From: Candidatus Woesearchaeota archaeon B3_Woes
Lineage (GTDB): Archaea; Nanobdellota; Nanobdellia; Woesearchaeales; B3-WOES
DNA: 64,000 nt
NCBI GenBank assembly: GCA_005222965.1
Contig: NJBG01000001.1
Coordinates: 146,323 to 210,322 of the forward strand
Direction: 5' to 3'
In this document: positions 25,125 to 33,840 of the stretch, one piece after another
How the letters are laid out: every line of letters begins with the position of its first letter
Position numbering within the stretch: the first letter of the stretch is position 1
The notes under the pieces: generated by a model
What the model was told of the DNA's origin: nothing
Database searches by the model: none
The model's input: only the letters and a program-made list of their open reading frames with translations
Translations under genes and position numbers: made by a program

Positions 25125-26480
25125 ATGAATGCTGTACTAAATCCAGTAGATTTGAATATTGCACTACATAGAGCACTAGGTAGTGTTTTTACTAGTAGCG
25201 ATTACATCATTCGTACATTTGAAGATATCTTAAAAAGTTATCCATTAAAAAGAATTGAATCCATGAAACAAGGAGAACTAGAAAAGGTTCTTTATAGGCT
25301 TTCTCAAAGAAAAGGTGTGCAAGAAATGCAGGAAAGCATTAATACAGATATTCAACATGGACAGGAAAAAATTGATTCAGCTGTATATGGAATAATTCTA
25401 CAAAACCTAGAAAACGCAGGAATTATATCCAAAGATGAATTAAGTAGTGTTAATGATTTTTGTGATCAGGAAATTGTAGCTTATTCATGTCCAACCAGCC
25501 AGGATCCTAACAAAGTATTGGCAAGAGGACAATTTCCTCTAGAAATGAGTTTAGATGAAGCAAGATTTACACCAAATAATGTTTTTTATAGTGGTGAAGG
25601 CCTAGAATGGAAAATAAGACCTGGAGAAAAACCAAATTTGATTCTTGAGGAAGGTGCTATGTTAAAAGAAGGTGGAAGATTTTTTGTTTTTGAAGAACAA
25701 GCAACTACTAAAAGATCTCATCAAATAGTTAGAGAAATTACTCAATACCTGGTAGATCATTACCCTGCAAAAGAAGGTTTAAAAAATAATTACCCAAGCA
25801 TACAAAAAAAATTAGTTCGTGCATTAAGACCTATGTTTCCTTCTGTAGAGGATGAAGAAGGAAGAATAAACCATCAAAAACTAGTTAAAATATTTAGACA
25901 AGCGAAAAGAAGAAATATTGATTTAAATGATTATGTTAAACAAGGAGATAGAATACTTACAGAAACATTGATGAAGAGTATAGAAGAAATTGTTCCAGCA
26001 CCATATTCTGCTGTAAAAACAAGGGTTAAATCAAGAGAAACAGCTTTTCATAAAATTATAGAATCTATTTATGATCTAAGAAGCGATGGACATAAAGGTG
26101 GCGCAAAAGAATTTAAAGATTTGTATGGTATTAGGATCATACTTCCAACAATAGATGATATCTTTGTATATGTTAATCAGCTTAAAAGATCAGCAGGCGT
26201 AGAAGTCGTTACAGATAGAGAAGGAAACTCACTAGAAAAAGATCATGTTACATTTCCTAAACCAAACAAATATCAATCTTACCATCTACCAATAAAGTTT
26301 GCAGGTACACTTTATGATATACAAATAAGAACTCATGAAATGGATGAAAAAGCAGAAAGAGATATTCAACAAGCGCACCATGTTTACAAAAACATTAAAA
26401 AAGATCCACTTGATTCTACTTCCCTAAACGTAAGAAAAGTAATTAGTACTTGTTTAGGATTGCCTCTTCCTTGTGAATAA
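25125..26480 (+). CDS. RelA/SpoT-like nucleotidyltransferase domain protein
   Basis: 451 residues. The C-terminal third (about 290-430) shows the (p)ppGpp synthetase signatures: SAVKTRVKSRETAFHKI (ATP-binding Arg/Lys), FKDLYGIRI (Mg-binding Asp), FPKPNKYQSYHLPIKF (G-loop with the stacking Tyr) and YDIQIRTHEMDEKAE. All are in family order. The N-terminal 290 residues are helical with no HD hydrolase motif and no TGS or ACT domain. It could make (p)ppGpp or (p)ppApp, or act as a toxin that pyrophosphorylates tRNA, as some small members do. The gene stands alone with its own promoter, divergent from nrdD; no antitoxin-like partner is obvious, though a small wHTH gene follows. RelA/SpoT domains are uncommon in archaea. 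Confidence 0.83.
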   Translation: MNAVLNPVDLNIALHRALGSVFTSSDYIIRTFEDILKSYPLKRIESMKQGELEKVLYRLSQRKGVQEMQESINTDIQHGQEKIDSAVYGIILQNLENAGIISKDELSSVNDFCDQEIVAYSCPTSQDPNKVLARGQFPLEMSLDEARFTPNNVFYSGEGLEWKIRPGEKPNLILEEGAMLKEGGRFFVFEEQATTKRSHQIVREITQYLVDHYPAKEGLKNNYPSIQKKLVRALRPMFPSVEDEEGRINHQKLVKIFRQAKRRNIDLNDYVKQGDRILTETLMKSIEEIVPAPYSAVKTRVKSRETAFHKIIESIYDLRSDGHKGGAKEFKDLYGIRIILPTIDDIFVYVNQLKRSAGVEVVTDREGNSLEKDHVTFPKPNKYQSYHLPIKFAGTLYDIQIRTHEMDEKAERDIQQAHHVYKNIKKDPLDSTSLNVRKVISTCLGLPLPCE

Positions 26481-26520
26481 TAAGAAAACATTTATATAAA
26501 ACTAAATTAGATTAAATTCT

Positions 26521-26841
26521 ATGCCAAAAGGAAGGCCAGTCAAAAGCAAAGTAAGAGACAATATTATTGAGCTGCTCTATTTTCTCAAGCACGCCTATGG
26601 TTATGATATTTACAAACGCTACATAGAAATTTTTCCAAGAACAACTATGAGGAATATTTACTATCATCTTAAAAAAGGTCTAGCTCTAAAAGAATTTGCA
26701 ATAGAAAAAATAGAAAAAGAAAAAGGAGAGTATAGCTGGGGAGGAGAAGCAGAAAAGATCTATTACAAACTAGGGCCTAACGCAAATCCAAGAATGGATA
26801 AAAGAATAAAAAACTCTCTTGAAAGGAGAAAAATTATTTGA
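26521..26841 (+). CDS. Winged-helix transcription regulator (PadR-like)
   Basis: 106 residues. A basic start (MPKGRPVKSKVRDNI) is followed by a winged-helix domain with the recognition-helix segment TTMRNIYYHLKKGLALKEF. Homologues with this opening are frequent in DPANN archaea. A TTATATAAAA box about 25 nt before the ATG predicts a leaderless mRNA. It follows the RelA-like gene by 40 nt on the same strand but has its own promoter. Targets are unknown. It overlaps the convergent methyltransferase gene by eight bases. Confidence 0.75.
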   Translation: MPKGRPVKSKVRDNIIELLYFLKHAYGYDIYKRYIEIFPRTTMRNIYYHLKKGLALKEFAIEKIEKEKGEYSWGGEAEKIYYKLGPNANPRMDKRIKNSLERRKII

Positions 26842-27493
26842 TTTTCTTAAAAAAACCAATCAGACTAAAAGCCTCTCTTTTTGTTAAAAAACTTTTGCCA
26901 ATAATTCTTTTCCAGACAATCTTTTGGGTTTTTTTCTTATCAGAAGTAGAAAATTTTATCTTACCAAGGGCTTTATTAATATTCTCTAAAAGAATTTCTT
27001 TATCTTTCAAAGAAGCCAATTCATTTAATGTATTTTCCTTATTAAACAATTCATAAAACAAAACAGCACAAGAGTGAGAAATATTCAAAGTAGAATATTT
27101 CTTTGAAGTTGGAATTGTTACAACAAAATCAGCTGATAAAATTTCTTTATTACTTAAACCAGAACTCTCAGGACCAATCAACAAACCAATCTTCTTATTA
27201 ACAGGAATAATAGATGATAATTGAGCAGGAGTTAGAGGAGACCTAGGATTATAAGAAGTGCCTCTAATAGCAGTTGTAGCAATTAAGTAATCCATTTTAG
27301 GGATTTTCTTAACAACTCTAGCTTTTTTAAGAATTGATTGTGAATGTTTCGCTCTATTCCTAGCTTCCTGACTTAAATGATTACATTTAGGATCAACTAA
27401 AATCAAATTTTTTAAATCAAAATTAGCCATTACTCTAGAAACTGCACCAATATTTCCAGGATTTTCAGGTTTAACTAAAATTACATTTAACAT
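26834..27493 (-). CDS. SPOUT RNA methyltransferase, TrmJ-like
   Basis: 219 residues from ATG 27493; an upstream TTG would overlap the previous gene. The SPOUT fold is shown by the start NVILVKPENPGNIGAVSRVM, the middle motif LLIGPESSGLSNKE and the knot motif LNISHSCAVLFYEL. These match TrmJ, which 2'-O-methylates position 32 of tRNA, although related enzymes methylate rRNA. It follows the site-2 protease gene by four nucleotides on the same strand. Complete. Confidence 0.85.
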   Translation of the reverse strand: MLNVILVKPENPGNIGAVSRVMANFDLKNLILVDPKCNHLSQEARNRAKHSQSILKKARVVKKIPKMDYLIATTAIRGTSYNPRSPLTPAQLSSIIPVNKKIGLLIGPESSGLSNKEILSADFVVTIPTSKKYSTLNISHSCAVLFYELFNKENTLNELASLKDKEILLENINKALGKIKFSTSDKKKTQKIVWKRIIGKSFLTKREAFSLIGFFKKIK

Positions 27494-27497
27494 AGAA

Positions 27498-28679
27498 TTA
27501 GAATAATCCAAATTGCTTTAAATAAGTTGTGACTATGCCAACTAAAATCAAAAATACAAATAAAGAGTTAATAGTTCCCCAAATTTTAATTGCTTTTTTC
27601 TTGTCTTTAATTGAATCTTGTAAAGCTATCAACAACATCTTTGCACCATCTGTTATATACACAGGAAGCAAATTAATAAGTCCAATAGATATATTTAACA
27701 TCCAAAGCCAAATAAATAATCCTTTAAACCATGTAAAAATTTTAAAGATTGTTTCAAAACCTTGTTTAGGTTCTGTTTTATTTCTTATTCTATTAACTCC
27801 AATAAAACCTTTACTAGGGTTATCAGGATGAGCAACAGTAACAAGAGAATATGTCTTATTTCCACTTCCTAAATAGACTGTTTCATTAACACTAATACAA
27901 ACACCCATCTTTTCAAAAAAACTGTTATAGTTTGTAACTTTTTCACCATCAAAAGAGTCTATTAAAGTTCCACTTTCAATAACAGATGCAGGATAACCTT
28001 CTTTTGTATCAAAAGTAAAACCAATTGGTTCTGTTATTCTATTTTCTATAGGCACAAAAACGAATATGAGTAACACTAAGAAAATAAAGGCAAACAAGAC
28101 ATTTGAAATAGGTCCTGCTGAAAGAATAGAATACTGAACATGAGATTTTCTTTTAGCCATCTCCTTTTCATTAGGTTCTACAAATGCTGCAGGGATTATT
28201 GGCAACAACATACATAAAAAAGCAAATCCGCTTGATTTAACTTTTATATTGTGAGCACGAATAACAACACCATGAGCAAATTCGTGAACAATAGCCAAAA
28301 CAAGTATTGATATTATAAAATAAAAAAAGGACAAATATCCTACACCAGGAATTGTAGTTCCTGGTAAAACCAATGCCATTCCTGTTTCAGTAACCTTTGG
28401 AGCAAGAAAAAATTTAAGCATAGATATTAATATTACTAAAGATATAACAATTAAACCAACAAAACCAAATCCAATACAAACATAACCAAATAACTTCACT
28501 AAATTTCTATGTTTTGAAGAAATTCTGTCCATCCATTTTAATCCAAAATTAGTTCTATACAAAACAAAATAAAACAAAGGATAAAGTAATTTCTGAACAG
28601 TAATTTGTTTTCTCTTAAAAATCAAAAATATTGTAATAAGAACAACGAACACAATAAATGCAGTATAATCAAAATTCAT
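27498..28679 (-). CDS. Site-2 protease family (M50) intramembrane metalloprotease
   Basis: 393 residues from ATG 28679; a longer frame overlaps L40e. Multiple membrane segments enclose the zinc motif HEFAHG, and a late LLPVYITDGAKML segment supplies the third zinc ligand (Asp). A PDZ-like insert (VIESGTLIDSFDGEKVTNYN) lies between, as in bacterial RseP-type proteases. It cleaves membrane-bound substrates within the bilayer; the target is unknown. It is the downstream neighbour of L40e, aIF5A and the histone, probably one transcript. The call is firm to family level. Confidence 0.87.
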   Translation of the reverse strand: MNFDYTAFIVFVVLITIFLIFKRKQITVQKLLYPLFYFVLYRTNFGLKWMDRISSKHRNLVKLFGYVCIGFGFVGLIVISLVILISMLKFFLAPKVTETGMALVLPGTTIPGVGYLSFFYFIISILVLAIVHEFAHGVVIRAHNIKVKSSGFAFLCMLLPIIPAAFVEPNEKEMAKRKSHVQYSILSAGPISNVLFAFIFLVLLIFVFVPIENRITEPIGFTFDTKEGYPASVIESGTLIDSFDGEKVTNYNSFFEKMGVCISVNETVYLGSGNKTYSLVTVAHPDNPSKGFIGVNRIRNKTEPKQGFETIFKIFTWFKGLFIWLWMLNISIGLINLLPVYITDGAKMLLIALQDSIKDKKKAIKIWGTINSLFVFLILVGIVTTYLKQFGLF

Positions 28680-28684
28680 ATTAA

Positions 28685-28846
28685 TTATTTCTTTCTTAAA
28701 GTTCTTAAGGCTTTGCTGCCACACCTTTTGCAGCTTACTTTACCCTCTATCACTTTCATCATAGTTGATTTGAGTACTTTTTTACATTTCTTACATGCAA
28801 ACTTGTTTTTGAATAATCTTGCTTGTGCTTCTGGAAATCTTACCAT
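28685..28846 (-). CDS. rpl40e: Large subunit ribosomal protein L40e (eL40)
   Basis: 53 residues from ATG 28846, where GAGGT lies upstream; a longer frame to 28918 would overlap aIF5A. It begins MVRFPEAQARLFKNKFAC, typical of archaeal L40e, and has one zinc ribbon (C-x2-C...C-x2-C). The small basic protein binds 23S rRNA near the factor-binding site. It lies 61 nt downstream of aIF5A and five nucleotides before the site-2 protease. Confidence 0.9.
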   Translation of the reverse strand: MVRFPEAQARLFKNKFACKKCKKVLKSTMMKVIEGKVSCKRCGSKALRTLRKK

Positions 28847-28907
28847 TTTTATTACCTCAAGAAATAGGTAAGGCTCAAAAATTTTAATTTTTGTTGTCTC
28901 ACCATAC

Positions 28908-29306
28908 TTAATCACCACCCTTTATATCCTTCATTACTTTATCTCCAAGAACTGTCCAGTACATTACTTGTACGCCTTCAACAACTTTATCTTTTAACTC
29001 TTCTGGAATTTCCAAATCAAAGGTTTCATAACTTACATTGTCCATAACATTTGCCTTATTACCATTTACTGACAAAACCTGTGCTGTCATTTTTTCAATA
29101 ATAGGAGTATCAATATTATCATGACCTGGCATTACAATAACTCTTTTTTTCTGGTCAATTAAACCAACTGCTTCTAATCTAACTTTTGCATGGCCATGTT
29201 TTCCAGGCCTAGAAGTCTGAATACTGCTTACTTTACAAGCAGCCCCATCTATTATAACACAATCTCCTTTTTTTACTGTTCCAACTGATTTTGGTTTAAT
29301 ACTCAT
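28908..29306 (-). CDS. eif5a: Translation initiation factor aIF5A
   Basis: 132 residues with the SH3-like N-terminal domain carrying the hypusination loop SRPGKHGHAK (the Lys between Gly and His is the modified residue) and a C-terminal OB fold. The factor helps ribosomes form difficult peptide bonds and depends on deoxyhypusine synthase, which is not in this window. Its start overlaps the histone stop by four nucleotides, so both are translated from one mRNA. Confidence 0.95.
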   Translation of the reverse strand: MSIKPKSVGTVKKGDCVIIDGAACKVSSIQTSRPGKHGHAKVRLEAVGLIDQKKRVIVMPGHDNIDTPIIEKMTAQVLSVNGNKANVMDNVSYETFDLEIPEELKDKVVEGVQVMYWTVLGDKVMKDIKGGD

Positions 29307-29515
29307 CTTTGTTTTAATGCTAACTTAACATCTCCTTCCTTTACTGTTTTTCTTCCGGCATGTGAAGCCAGTCTAACAGAATTAACTGCGATTTTTTCAG
29401 TAATTTCTTCAACAACATTTTTTAAAGCAACTTTTGCTTTATCAGAAACACGATCTGCACCTGCTTCTTTTAAAACTTTACCCATTGCTGCCAAAGGCAA
29501 TAATCTTTTTGACAT
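29303..29515 (-). CDS. Archaeal histone
   Basis: 70 residues, a single histone fold with the typical LPLAAMGKVLKEAGADRVS first helix and RLASHAGRKTVKEGDVKLAL end. It wraps DNA into extended superhelical chromatin. No tail is present. It heads the histone-aIF5A-L40e string; a TTTATAAA-type box lies upstream in the gap shared with the divergent cca gene. Complete. Confidence 0.95.
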   Translation of the reverse strand: MSKRLLPLAAMGKVLKEAGADRVSDKAKVALKNVVEEITEKIAVNSVRLASHAGRKTVKEGDVKLALKQR

Positions 29516-29614
29516 AATATTTACCTCAATTTTCTATCTAGAGAGAAATTAGAACTGTTTATAAAGTTTTCTAAAACCAATAGATTTTTATACAATCAGA
29601 ATTAAAATAGCCAT

Positions 29615-30838
29615 ATGGATGTCTTAAAAGAGGTCTTAAAGGACGTAAAACCCAAGGAAGAAGATGAGATTTTGATAGATAAAAAAATAAAAGATTTTAT
29701 GTCACGAATAAAAGTAAAAGATGCTAAAATAATTTTAGGGGGAAGCGGTGCAAAATCCACATGGCTAAAAACAGCAAACGATGCTGACATATTTGTACAG
29801 TTTAATTACAATCAATACAAAGATAAAAGCGATAAACTTAGTGATATCTTAGAAAAACAACTAAAAAAATCTTTTAAAAAAATAAACAGACTTCATGGAA
29901 GCAGAGATTATTTCCAGATAATAGAAAAAGGCTTCACATTTGAAATAATTCCAATAATTGAAATAAAAAAAGCAAACAAAGCATTAAATATAACTGATGT
30001 AAGCCCCTTACATGCTATTTTTGTTAAGAAATGTATAAATAAAAAATTAGCAGATGAAATAAGACTAATGAAACAGTTCTGCAAAGCAAATAAAATATAC
30101 GGCGCAGAATCATACATAAATGGCTTTTCAGGATACATGTGCGAACTATTAGTTATCAACTACAATGGTTTTCTAAAACTACTAAAAGCGGCATCAAAGT
30201 GGAAAGATAAAGAAGTTATTGACATAAAAAAATTTTATAAAGGAAAAAATATATTTTTAGAGATGAATAAAAGCAAAACATATTCTCCAATTATAATGGT
30301 TGATCCAGTACAAAAAGACAGGAACGCTGCAGCTGCTCTAAGTTTTGAGAAATTTGATATATTCAGAAAAAAAGCAAAAGAATTTCTTAAAAAACCTTCT
30401 ACTAAATTTTTTCAAGAAAAAGAATTTGACCCAACTAAATTAAAGGATTATATAATTGTAGAGATAAAACCAATAAAAGGCAAACAAGATGTAGTAGGGG
30501 CCAAATTACTAAAAACATTTAATTTTCTAAAAAAAGAATTGTCAAAAGAAGGATTTAAAATTCAAAAACAAGGATGGGATTGGGATAAAGGCAAAAAAGC
30601 ACATTTCTATTTTAAAATCATCAAAGATGTTGACAAACTTAAAATCATAGAAGGACCTTCAACAACTATAAAAGAGCATGTCTTGAATTTTAAAAAGAAA
30701 CATAAAACTACATTTACCAAAAATAAACAAATTTTTGCTAAAGAAAAAAGAAAGATTACAAAACCAAAAGATTATGTTAAAGAACTACTAAAAAAAGATT
30801 ATGTTAAAGAGAGGGTTAAAGAAACGAATTTAAAATGA
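29615..30838 (+). CDS. cca: CCA-adding tRNA nucleotidyltransferase (archaeal class I)
   Basis: 407 residues. The N-terminal nucleotidyltransferase motif GGSGAKSTWLKTANDADIFV carries the two catalytic Asp residues. The following helical neck, body and tail domains match archaeal class I enzymes in length. It adds CCA to tRNA 3' ends without a nucleic-acid template, which is needed here because none of the three tRNA genes in the window encodes CCA. A TATA-like box about 25 nt upstream predicts a leaderless start. Overlaps the DUF368 gene by four nucleotides. Confidence 0.93.
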   Translation: MDVLKEVLKDVKPKEEDEILIDKKIKDFMSRIKVKDAKIILGGSGAKSTWLKTANDADIFVQFNYNQYKDKSDKLSDILEKQLKKSFKKINRLHGSRDYFQIIEKGFTFEIIPIIEIKKANKALNITDVSPLHAIFVKKCINKKLADEIRLMKQFCKANKIYGAESYINGFSGYMCELLVINYNGFLKLLKAASKWKDKEVIDIKKFYKGKNIFLEMNKSKTYSPIIMVDPVQKDRNAAAALSFEKFDIFRKKAKEFLKKPSTKFFQEKEFDPTKLKDYIIVEIKPIKGKQDVVGAKLLKTFNFLKKELSKEGFKIQKQGWDWDKGKKAHFYFKIIKDVDKLKIIEGPSTTIKEHVLNFKKKHKTTFTKNKQIFAKEKRKITKPKDYVKELLKKDYVKERVKETNLK

Positions 30839-31680
30839 GAAATATTTTAGAAACTTTTTTAGTTATGTTGCGTGGATTTTTTATGGGAATAGCTGACATA
30901 ATCCCTGGAGTTTCTGGCGGAACAATAGCTCTAATAACAGGTATATATTCGAAACTTATTGACACAGTAAGTAAAATTTCTGATTTTGTTTTATCTTTAA
31001 TAAAATTAGACAAAAAAAACATAAAGAAAAATTTTAAGAAAATAGATTTTTGGTTTATTCTGCCTCTAATTATTGGAATTGCATTAGCGTTTCTAATATT
31101 ATCAGGAGTAATAACCTTTATGCTTAAGAGCTACACAGCATCAACCTATTCTTTTTTCTTTGGTTTGATATTAGCATCTTCATACTTTGTCTATAAAAAA
31201 ATTAAAAAGATAAACACTAAAACAATAACATTTTTTGTAATAGGTCTAATCTTTGCTTTCTTTTTTGTTGATCTTGGTGTTACAGATAAAATAGGCCATT
31301 CCTATTCAACTCTATTTTTCTCAGGTGCTCTTGCAATATGCGCAATGATCCTTCCAGGAATTTCAGGAGCGTTTATCTTATTACTATTAGGCCAATATGA
31401 ATATGTTCTAAACATAATACACAATCTAGAAATTTTAAAAATAATTATTTTTATAATTGGAGCAGGAACAGGATTACTTTTGTTTTCTAAGCTATTAAAT
31501 TATTTGTTAAAAAAACATAAATCACCTACAATGGCATTCCTAACAGGATTAATGTTAGGTTCCTTAAGATTACCATATCAAAACATAACTCAAAATCTAA
31601 CTTCACCACTTCCCTCAATAATTATAGTTTTGATCGGATTCTTCTTAGTTATAATTCTAGAAAGTTCTTTTAACAAATAG
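30835..31680 (+). CDS. DUF368 membrane protein (PopT-like polyprenyl-phosphate transporter)
   Basis: 281 residues, about seven or eight membrane segments. Both halves carry the family motif: GIADIIPGVSGGTIALITG near the N-terminus and ILPGISGAFILLLLGQYEY in the middle. DUF368 proteins (PopT) were recently linked to returning undecaprenyl phosphate across bacterial membranes; applying this to an archaeal polyprenyl carrier is inference, supported by the cis-prenyltransferase gene in this window. It starts within the cca stop region (four-base overlap), so it is co-translated with cca. Confidence 0.85.
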   Translation: MRNILETFLVMLRGFFMGIADIIPGVSGGTIALITGIYSKLIDTVSKISDFVLSLIKLDKKNIKKNFKKIDFWFILPLIIGIALAFLILSGVITFMLKSYTASTYSFFFGLILASSYFVYKKIKKINTKTITFFVIGLIFAFFFVDLGVTDKIGHSYSTLFFSGALAICAMILPGISGAFILLLLGQYEYVLNIIHNLEILKIIIFIIGAGTGLLLFSKLLNYLLKKHKSPTMAFLTGLMLGSLRLPYQNITQNLTSPLPSIIIVLIGFFLVIILESSFNK

Positions 31681-31778
31681 AGAAATTTGTATACTAAAAA
31701 TCAAAAAATTTATATAGTCTTATTCTTAAAAGTGCTATAAGGGTGGAAATCCTTAATATTAAATAAGAGGTGTAAACC

Positions 31779-32138
31779 ATGGATAAAAAAGTAGGTGCTT
31801 ATTCCTTTACGGTTGGCGTGGTCCTAGCAGTAATCTTAGGATTGTTTTCAGCTTACCTTGGAGGGCAGGTCTCTGCAATATTGGTTTCATTACTAGTTCT
31901 TTTGGGACTCTTTGTTGGTTTCCTAAATGTAGCTGGAAAAGAAACTAAAGAATTTCTAATAGTAGCAACAGTATTAGTCATCGCTACTAGCCTAGGAGGA
32001 GCTACCGCAACTCTTGGAGGAGTTCAATATATTGGCGGATATTTAGTCGGCATCTTTACCCACATTATGGCATTTGTAGTACCAGCCGTAGTAGTTGTTG
32101 GATTAAAAGATGTAGTAAGATTAACAAAAACACCATAA
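31779..32138 (+). CDS. Small four-helix membrane protein, unknown function
   Basis: 119 residues, strongly hydrophobic with about four membrane helices and many Gly residues (for example SAYLGGQVSAILVSLLVLLG). A Shine-Dalgarno GAGGTG lies eight bases before the ATG, and a TTTATATAG box at about 31709 gives a leader of roughly 45 nt with a short TAAGG/CCTTA hairpin. A long T-rich terminator follows. The isolated, well-marked gene suggests strong expression. Such Gly-rich membrane proteins recur in Woesearchaeota-like genomes, but I know no function. Confidence 0.75.
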   Translation: MDKKVGAYSFTVGVVLAVILGLFSAYLGGQVSAILVSLLVLLGLFVGFLNVAGKETKEFLIVATVLVIATSLGGATATLGGVQYIGGYLVGIFTHIMAFVVPAVVVVGLKDVVRLTKTP

Positions 32139-32172
32139 TTTTACGTATTTTTTTTATTTTTTTATTTTTTTA
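32139..32172 (+). terminator. T-rich terminator
   Basis: Three runs of seven or eight T interrupted by single A residues follow the small membrane-protein stop. This is the archaeal U-tract terminator type without a hairpin. Confidence 0.65.
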
Positions 32173-32232
32173 AAAACACAGAAACACTTAATGATAGATA
32201 TATTCACAGAATAAATTTATAAAAAAATGGAT

Positions 32233-33009
32233 TTACTTCTCTTCTTTTGGAGCTTCTTCTTTATCTTTAGTTTCTTCTTTTACAGGCACTTCTTCTCCTT
32301 CTTTAGGTTTAGCTTCTTCTGATGGCATTAATTCCTTAATAAGCATATCAGGAATCTTTGCTTCTTTTAATTTTGCTTTGATTGCAAAAGCTTCTTTACC
32401 AGACATAGAAGATATAATTTCTTTAGCTGTAGTTTCAAACTCTTCTTTTCTCTTTTCAAACTCAGCTGTTAATTTCTTTTTCTCTTCTTCTAATTTCTTT
32501 TTATCTTCATCAGATAATTCTGTCTTTTCTTCTTTTATTTTCTGATCAAATTTTCCTTCATTAACTAATTTAATAGCATCTACAGCAGGTTGTCCTTCAA
32601 CCAATATACCCATAGAATTACATGTTCCTATAATTTCCTTAACCTTTTCCTTAAGTGATTTACCAAGTAAATTTGATTCTTTCATTTTAGAAACCTTAAT
32701 TATTTGTTCAATAAGAACATCTGCAACTTTGTCTTCTTTAGGATTTCCTGAGCCTTTTTCAATTCCAGCTTCTTTTTTTAACAAAGCAGAAGCCGGTGGA
32801 GTACCTACACTTATCTCAAACTCTTTTGTTTCTTTATCTATGGTAACTTCTACAGGAACATTCATTCCTTTGAAATTTGCAGTCTTTTCATTAATAGCAG
32901 AAACAACCTGTCCAATATTAAGACCCATTGGTCCTAAAGCAGGTCCTAAAGGAGGTGCTGCTGTTGCTTTTCCCCCTTCTACTAATACTTTTATCGACTC
33001 AGTTGCCAT
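32233..33009 (-). CDS. rpl11: Large subunit ribosomal protein L11 (uL11) with charged C-terminal extension
   Basis: 258 residues against about 160-165 in most archaea. The N-terminal domain has the Gly/Pro-rich loop (APPLGPALGPMGLNIGQVVSAIN) and the C-terminal rRNA-binding domain ends near residue 160 (GTCNSMGILVEG). The remaining 100 residues are Lys/Glu-rich, with a helical block that includes ISSMSGKEAFAIKAKLKEAKI. L11 anchors the stalk base with L10, which also has a charged extension here. It stands apart from the L1-L10-L12 operon, with its own TTTATAAA box about 25 nt before the ATG. Confidence 0.93.
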   Translation of the reverse strand: MATESIKVLVEGGKATAAPPLGPALGPMGLNIGQVVSAINEKTANFKGMNVPVEVTIDKETKEFEISVGTPPASALLKKEAGIEKGSGNPKEDKVADVLIEQIIKVSKMKESNLLGKSLKEKVKEIIGTCNSMGILVEGQPAVDAIKLVNEGKFDQKIKEEKTELSDEDKKKLEEEKKKLTAEFEKRKEEFETTAKEIISSMSGKEAFAIKAKLKEAKIPDMLIKELMPSEEAKPKEGEEVPVKEETKDKEEAPKEEK

Positions 33010-33064
33010 AGTAAGAAAAAGGTTTTTGATGTGTTTATAAAAGTATCGGAAAAGAATAAGAATA

Positions 33065-33287
33065 ATGGCTGGCCGCCAAAACCAGCCATAATCTTTAGGG
33101 TATATAGCAAATATCCTAAATAATCGAACATGAATTGATATTTGCTATATTTGAAAATCCTAACAATTTGTTCGATTTCTTAGGATTTTCATTATACCTC
33201 TTTTTCCCTTGACAACTAAAAAACATAATGGCTCCCTAAATTTGTAAAGTGTGGGGTGGTTTACAAAGAAATATATTATAGGGAGCC
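33065..33287. other. Highly structured intergenic segment with a potential long pseudoknot
   Basis: Five perfect inverted repeats fill this 223-bp gap. ATGGCTGG/CCAGCCAT (33065-33072 with 33082-33089) forms a hairpin. ATATAGCAAATATC (33102-33115) pairs with 33137-33150, and AATCGAACA (33122-33130), inside that loop, pairs with 33169-33177 outside it: an H-type pseudoknot with 14-bp and 9-bp stems. GGCTCCCTA (33230-33238) pairs with 33279-33287 and encloses TTTGTAAA/TTTACAAA (33241-33248 with 33260-33267). No ORF fits. It may encode a noncoding RNA, a double terminator, or a decayed mobile element. Confidence 0.55.
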
Positions 33288-33296
33288 TATTAATCA

Positions 33297-33710
33297 TCAT
33301 TTCTTTGTCTTAAAAGCATGAGCGGGTTTTTGAAATTCTTGCTTCCACATAAGACCTATCTTCAAAATATCATTGTAAAATTTGTCACTTAATTTATAGG
33401 TCTTTTTGTACAAGTCATAATCAATTATCCCCATGCTTTTCATTGGAGTTAATATTCTATCGTAAAATTGTCGTTTGTTATAACTCAATTTTACACGCTT
33501 TCCTTTGTATGAAGGTTCATCAATCTCTGTTTTAAAATTACCTTCATGTAATTCTGTGGCAAATAAACTCATCTCAGTTTTTGTAATCTCTTTATCATTA
33601 TCTTTGATATATTCTATAAGTGCTTTTGCTACAATAATCTGTTGCTTAGTAGCAAATATTACCTCAAATATGTCTTCAGGTAAATTAAACCGATCGAATA
33701 ATATTACCAT
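33297..33710 (-). CDS. Hypothetical protein, possible winged-helix domain
   Basis: 137 residues from ATG 33710 (a TTG lies one codon earlier). The sequence is mixed alpha/beta, with a central segment KLSYNKRQFYDRILTPMKSMGIIDYD followed by YKLSDKFYNDILKIG, which has the feel of a winged-helix unit that reads a helix then a hairpin. No family is recognised. Divergent from glpX by about 130 bp. The structured segment at 33065-33287 lies just beyond its stop and may be its 3' region. Confidence 0.65.
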   Translation of the reverse strand: MVILFDRFNLPEDIFEVIFATKQQIIVAKALIEYIKDNDKEITKTEMSLFATELHEGNFKTEIDEPSYKGKRVKLSYNKRQFYDRILTPMKSMGIIDYDLYKKTYKLSDKFYNDILKIGLMWKQEFQKPAHAFKTKK

Positions 33711-33840
33711 CAATAGTTATATAATGATACTAGTATATAAATGTTTCTATTTTGTACATTAGTATAGCTTTTCGTATACTCTTTATGTTCTTATAATTAA
33801 TAAAGTTTAAATAACAATACAATTTTCTAAATAAAATAAG

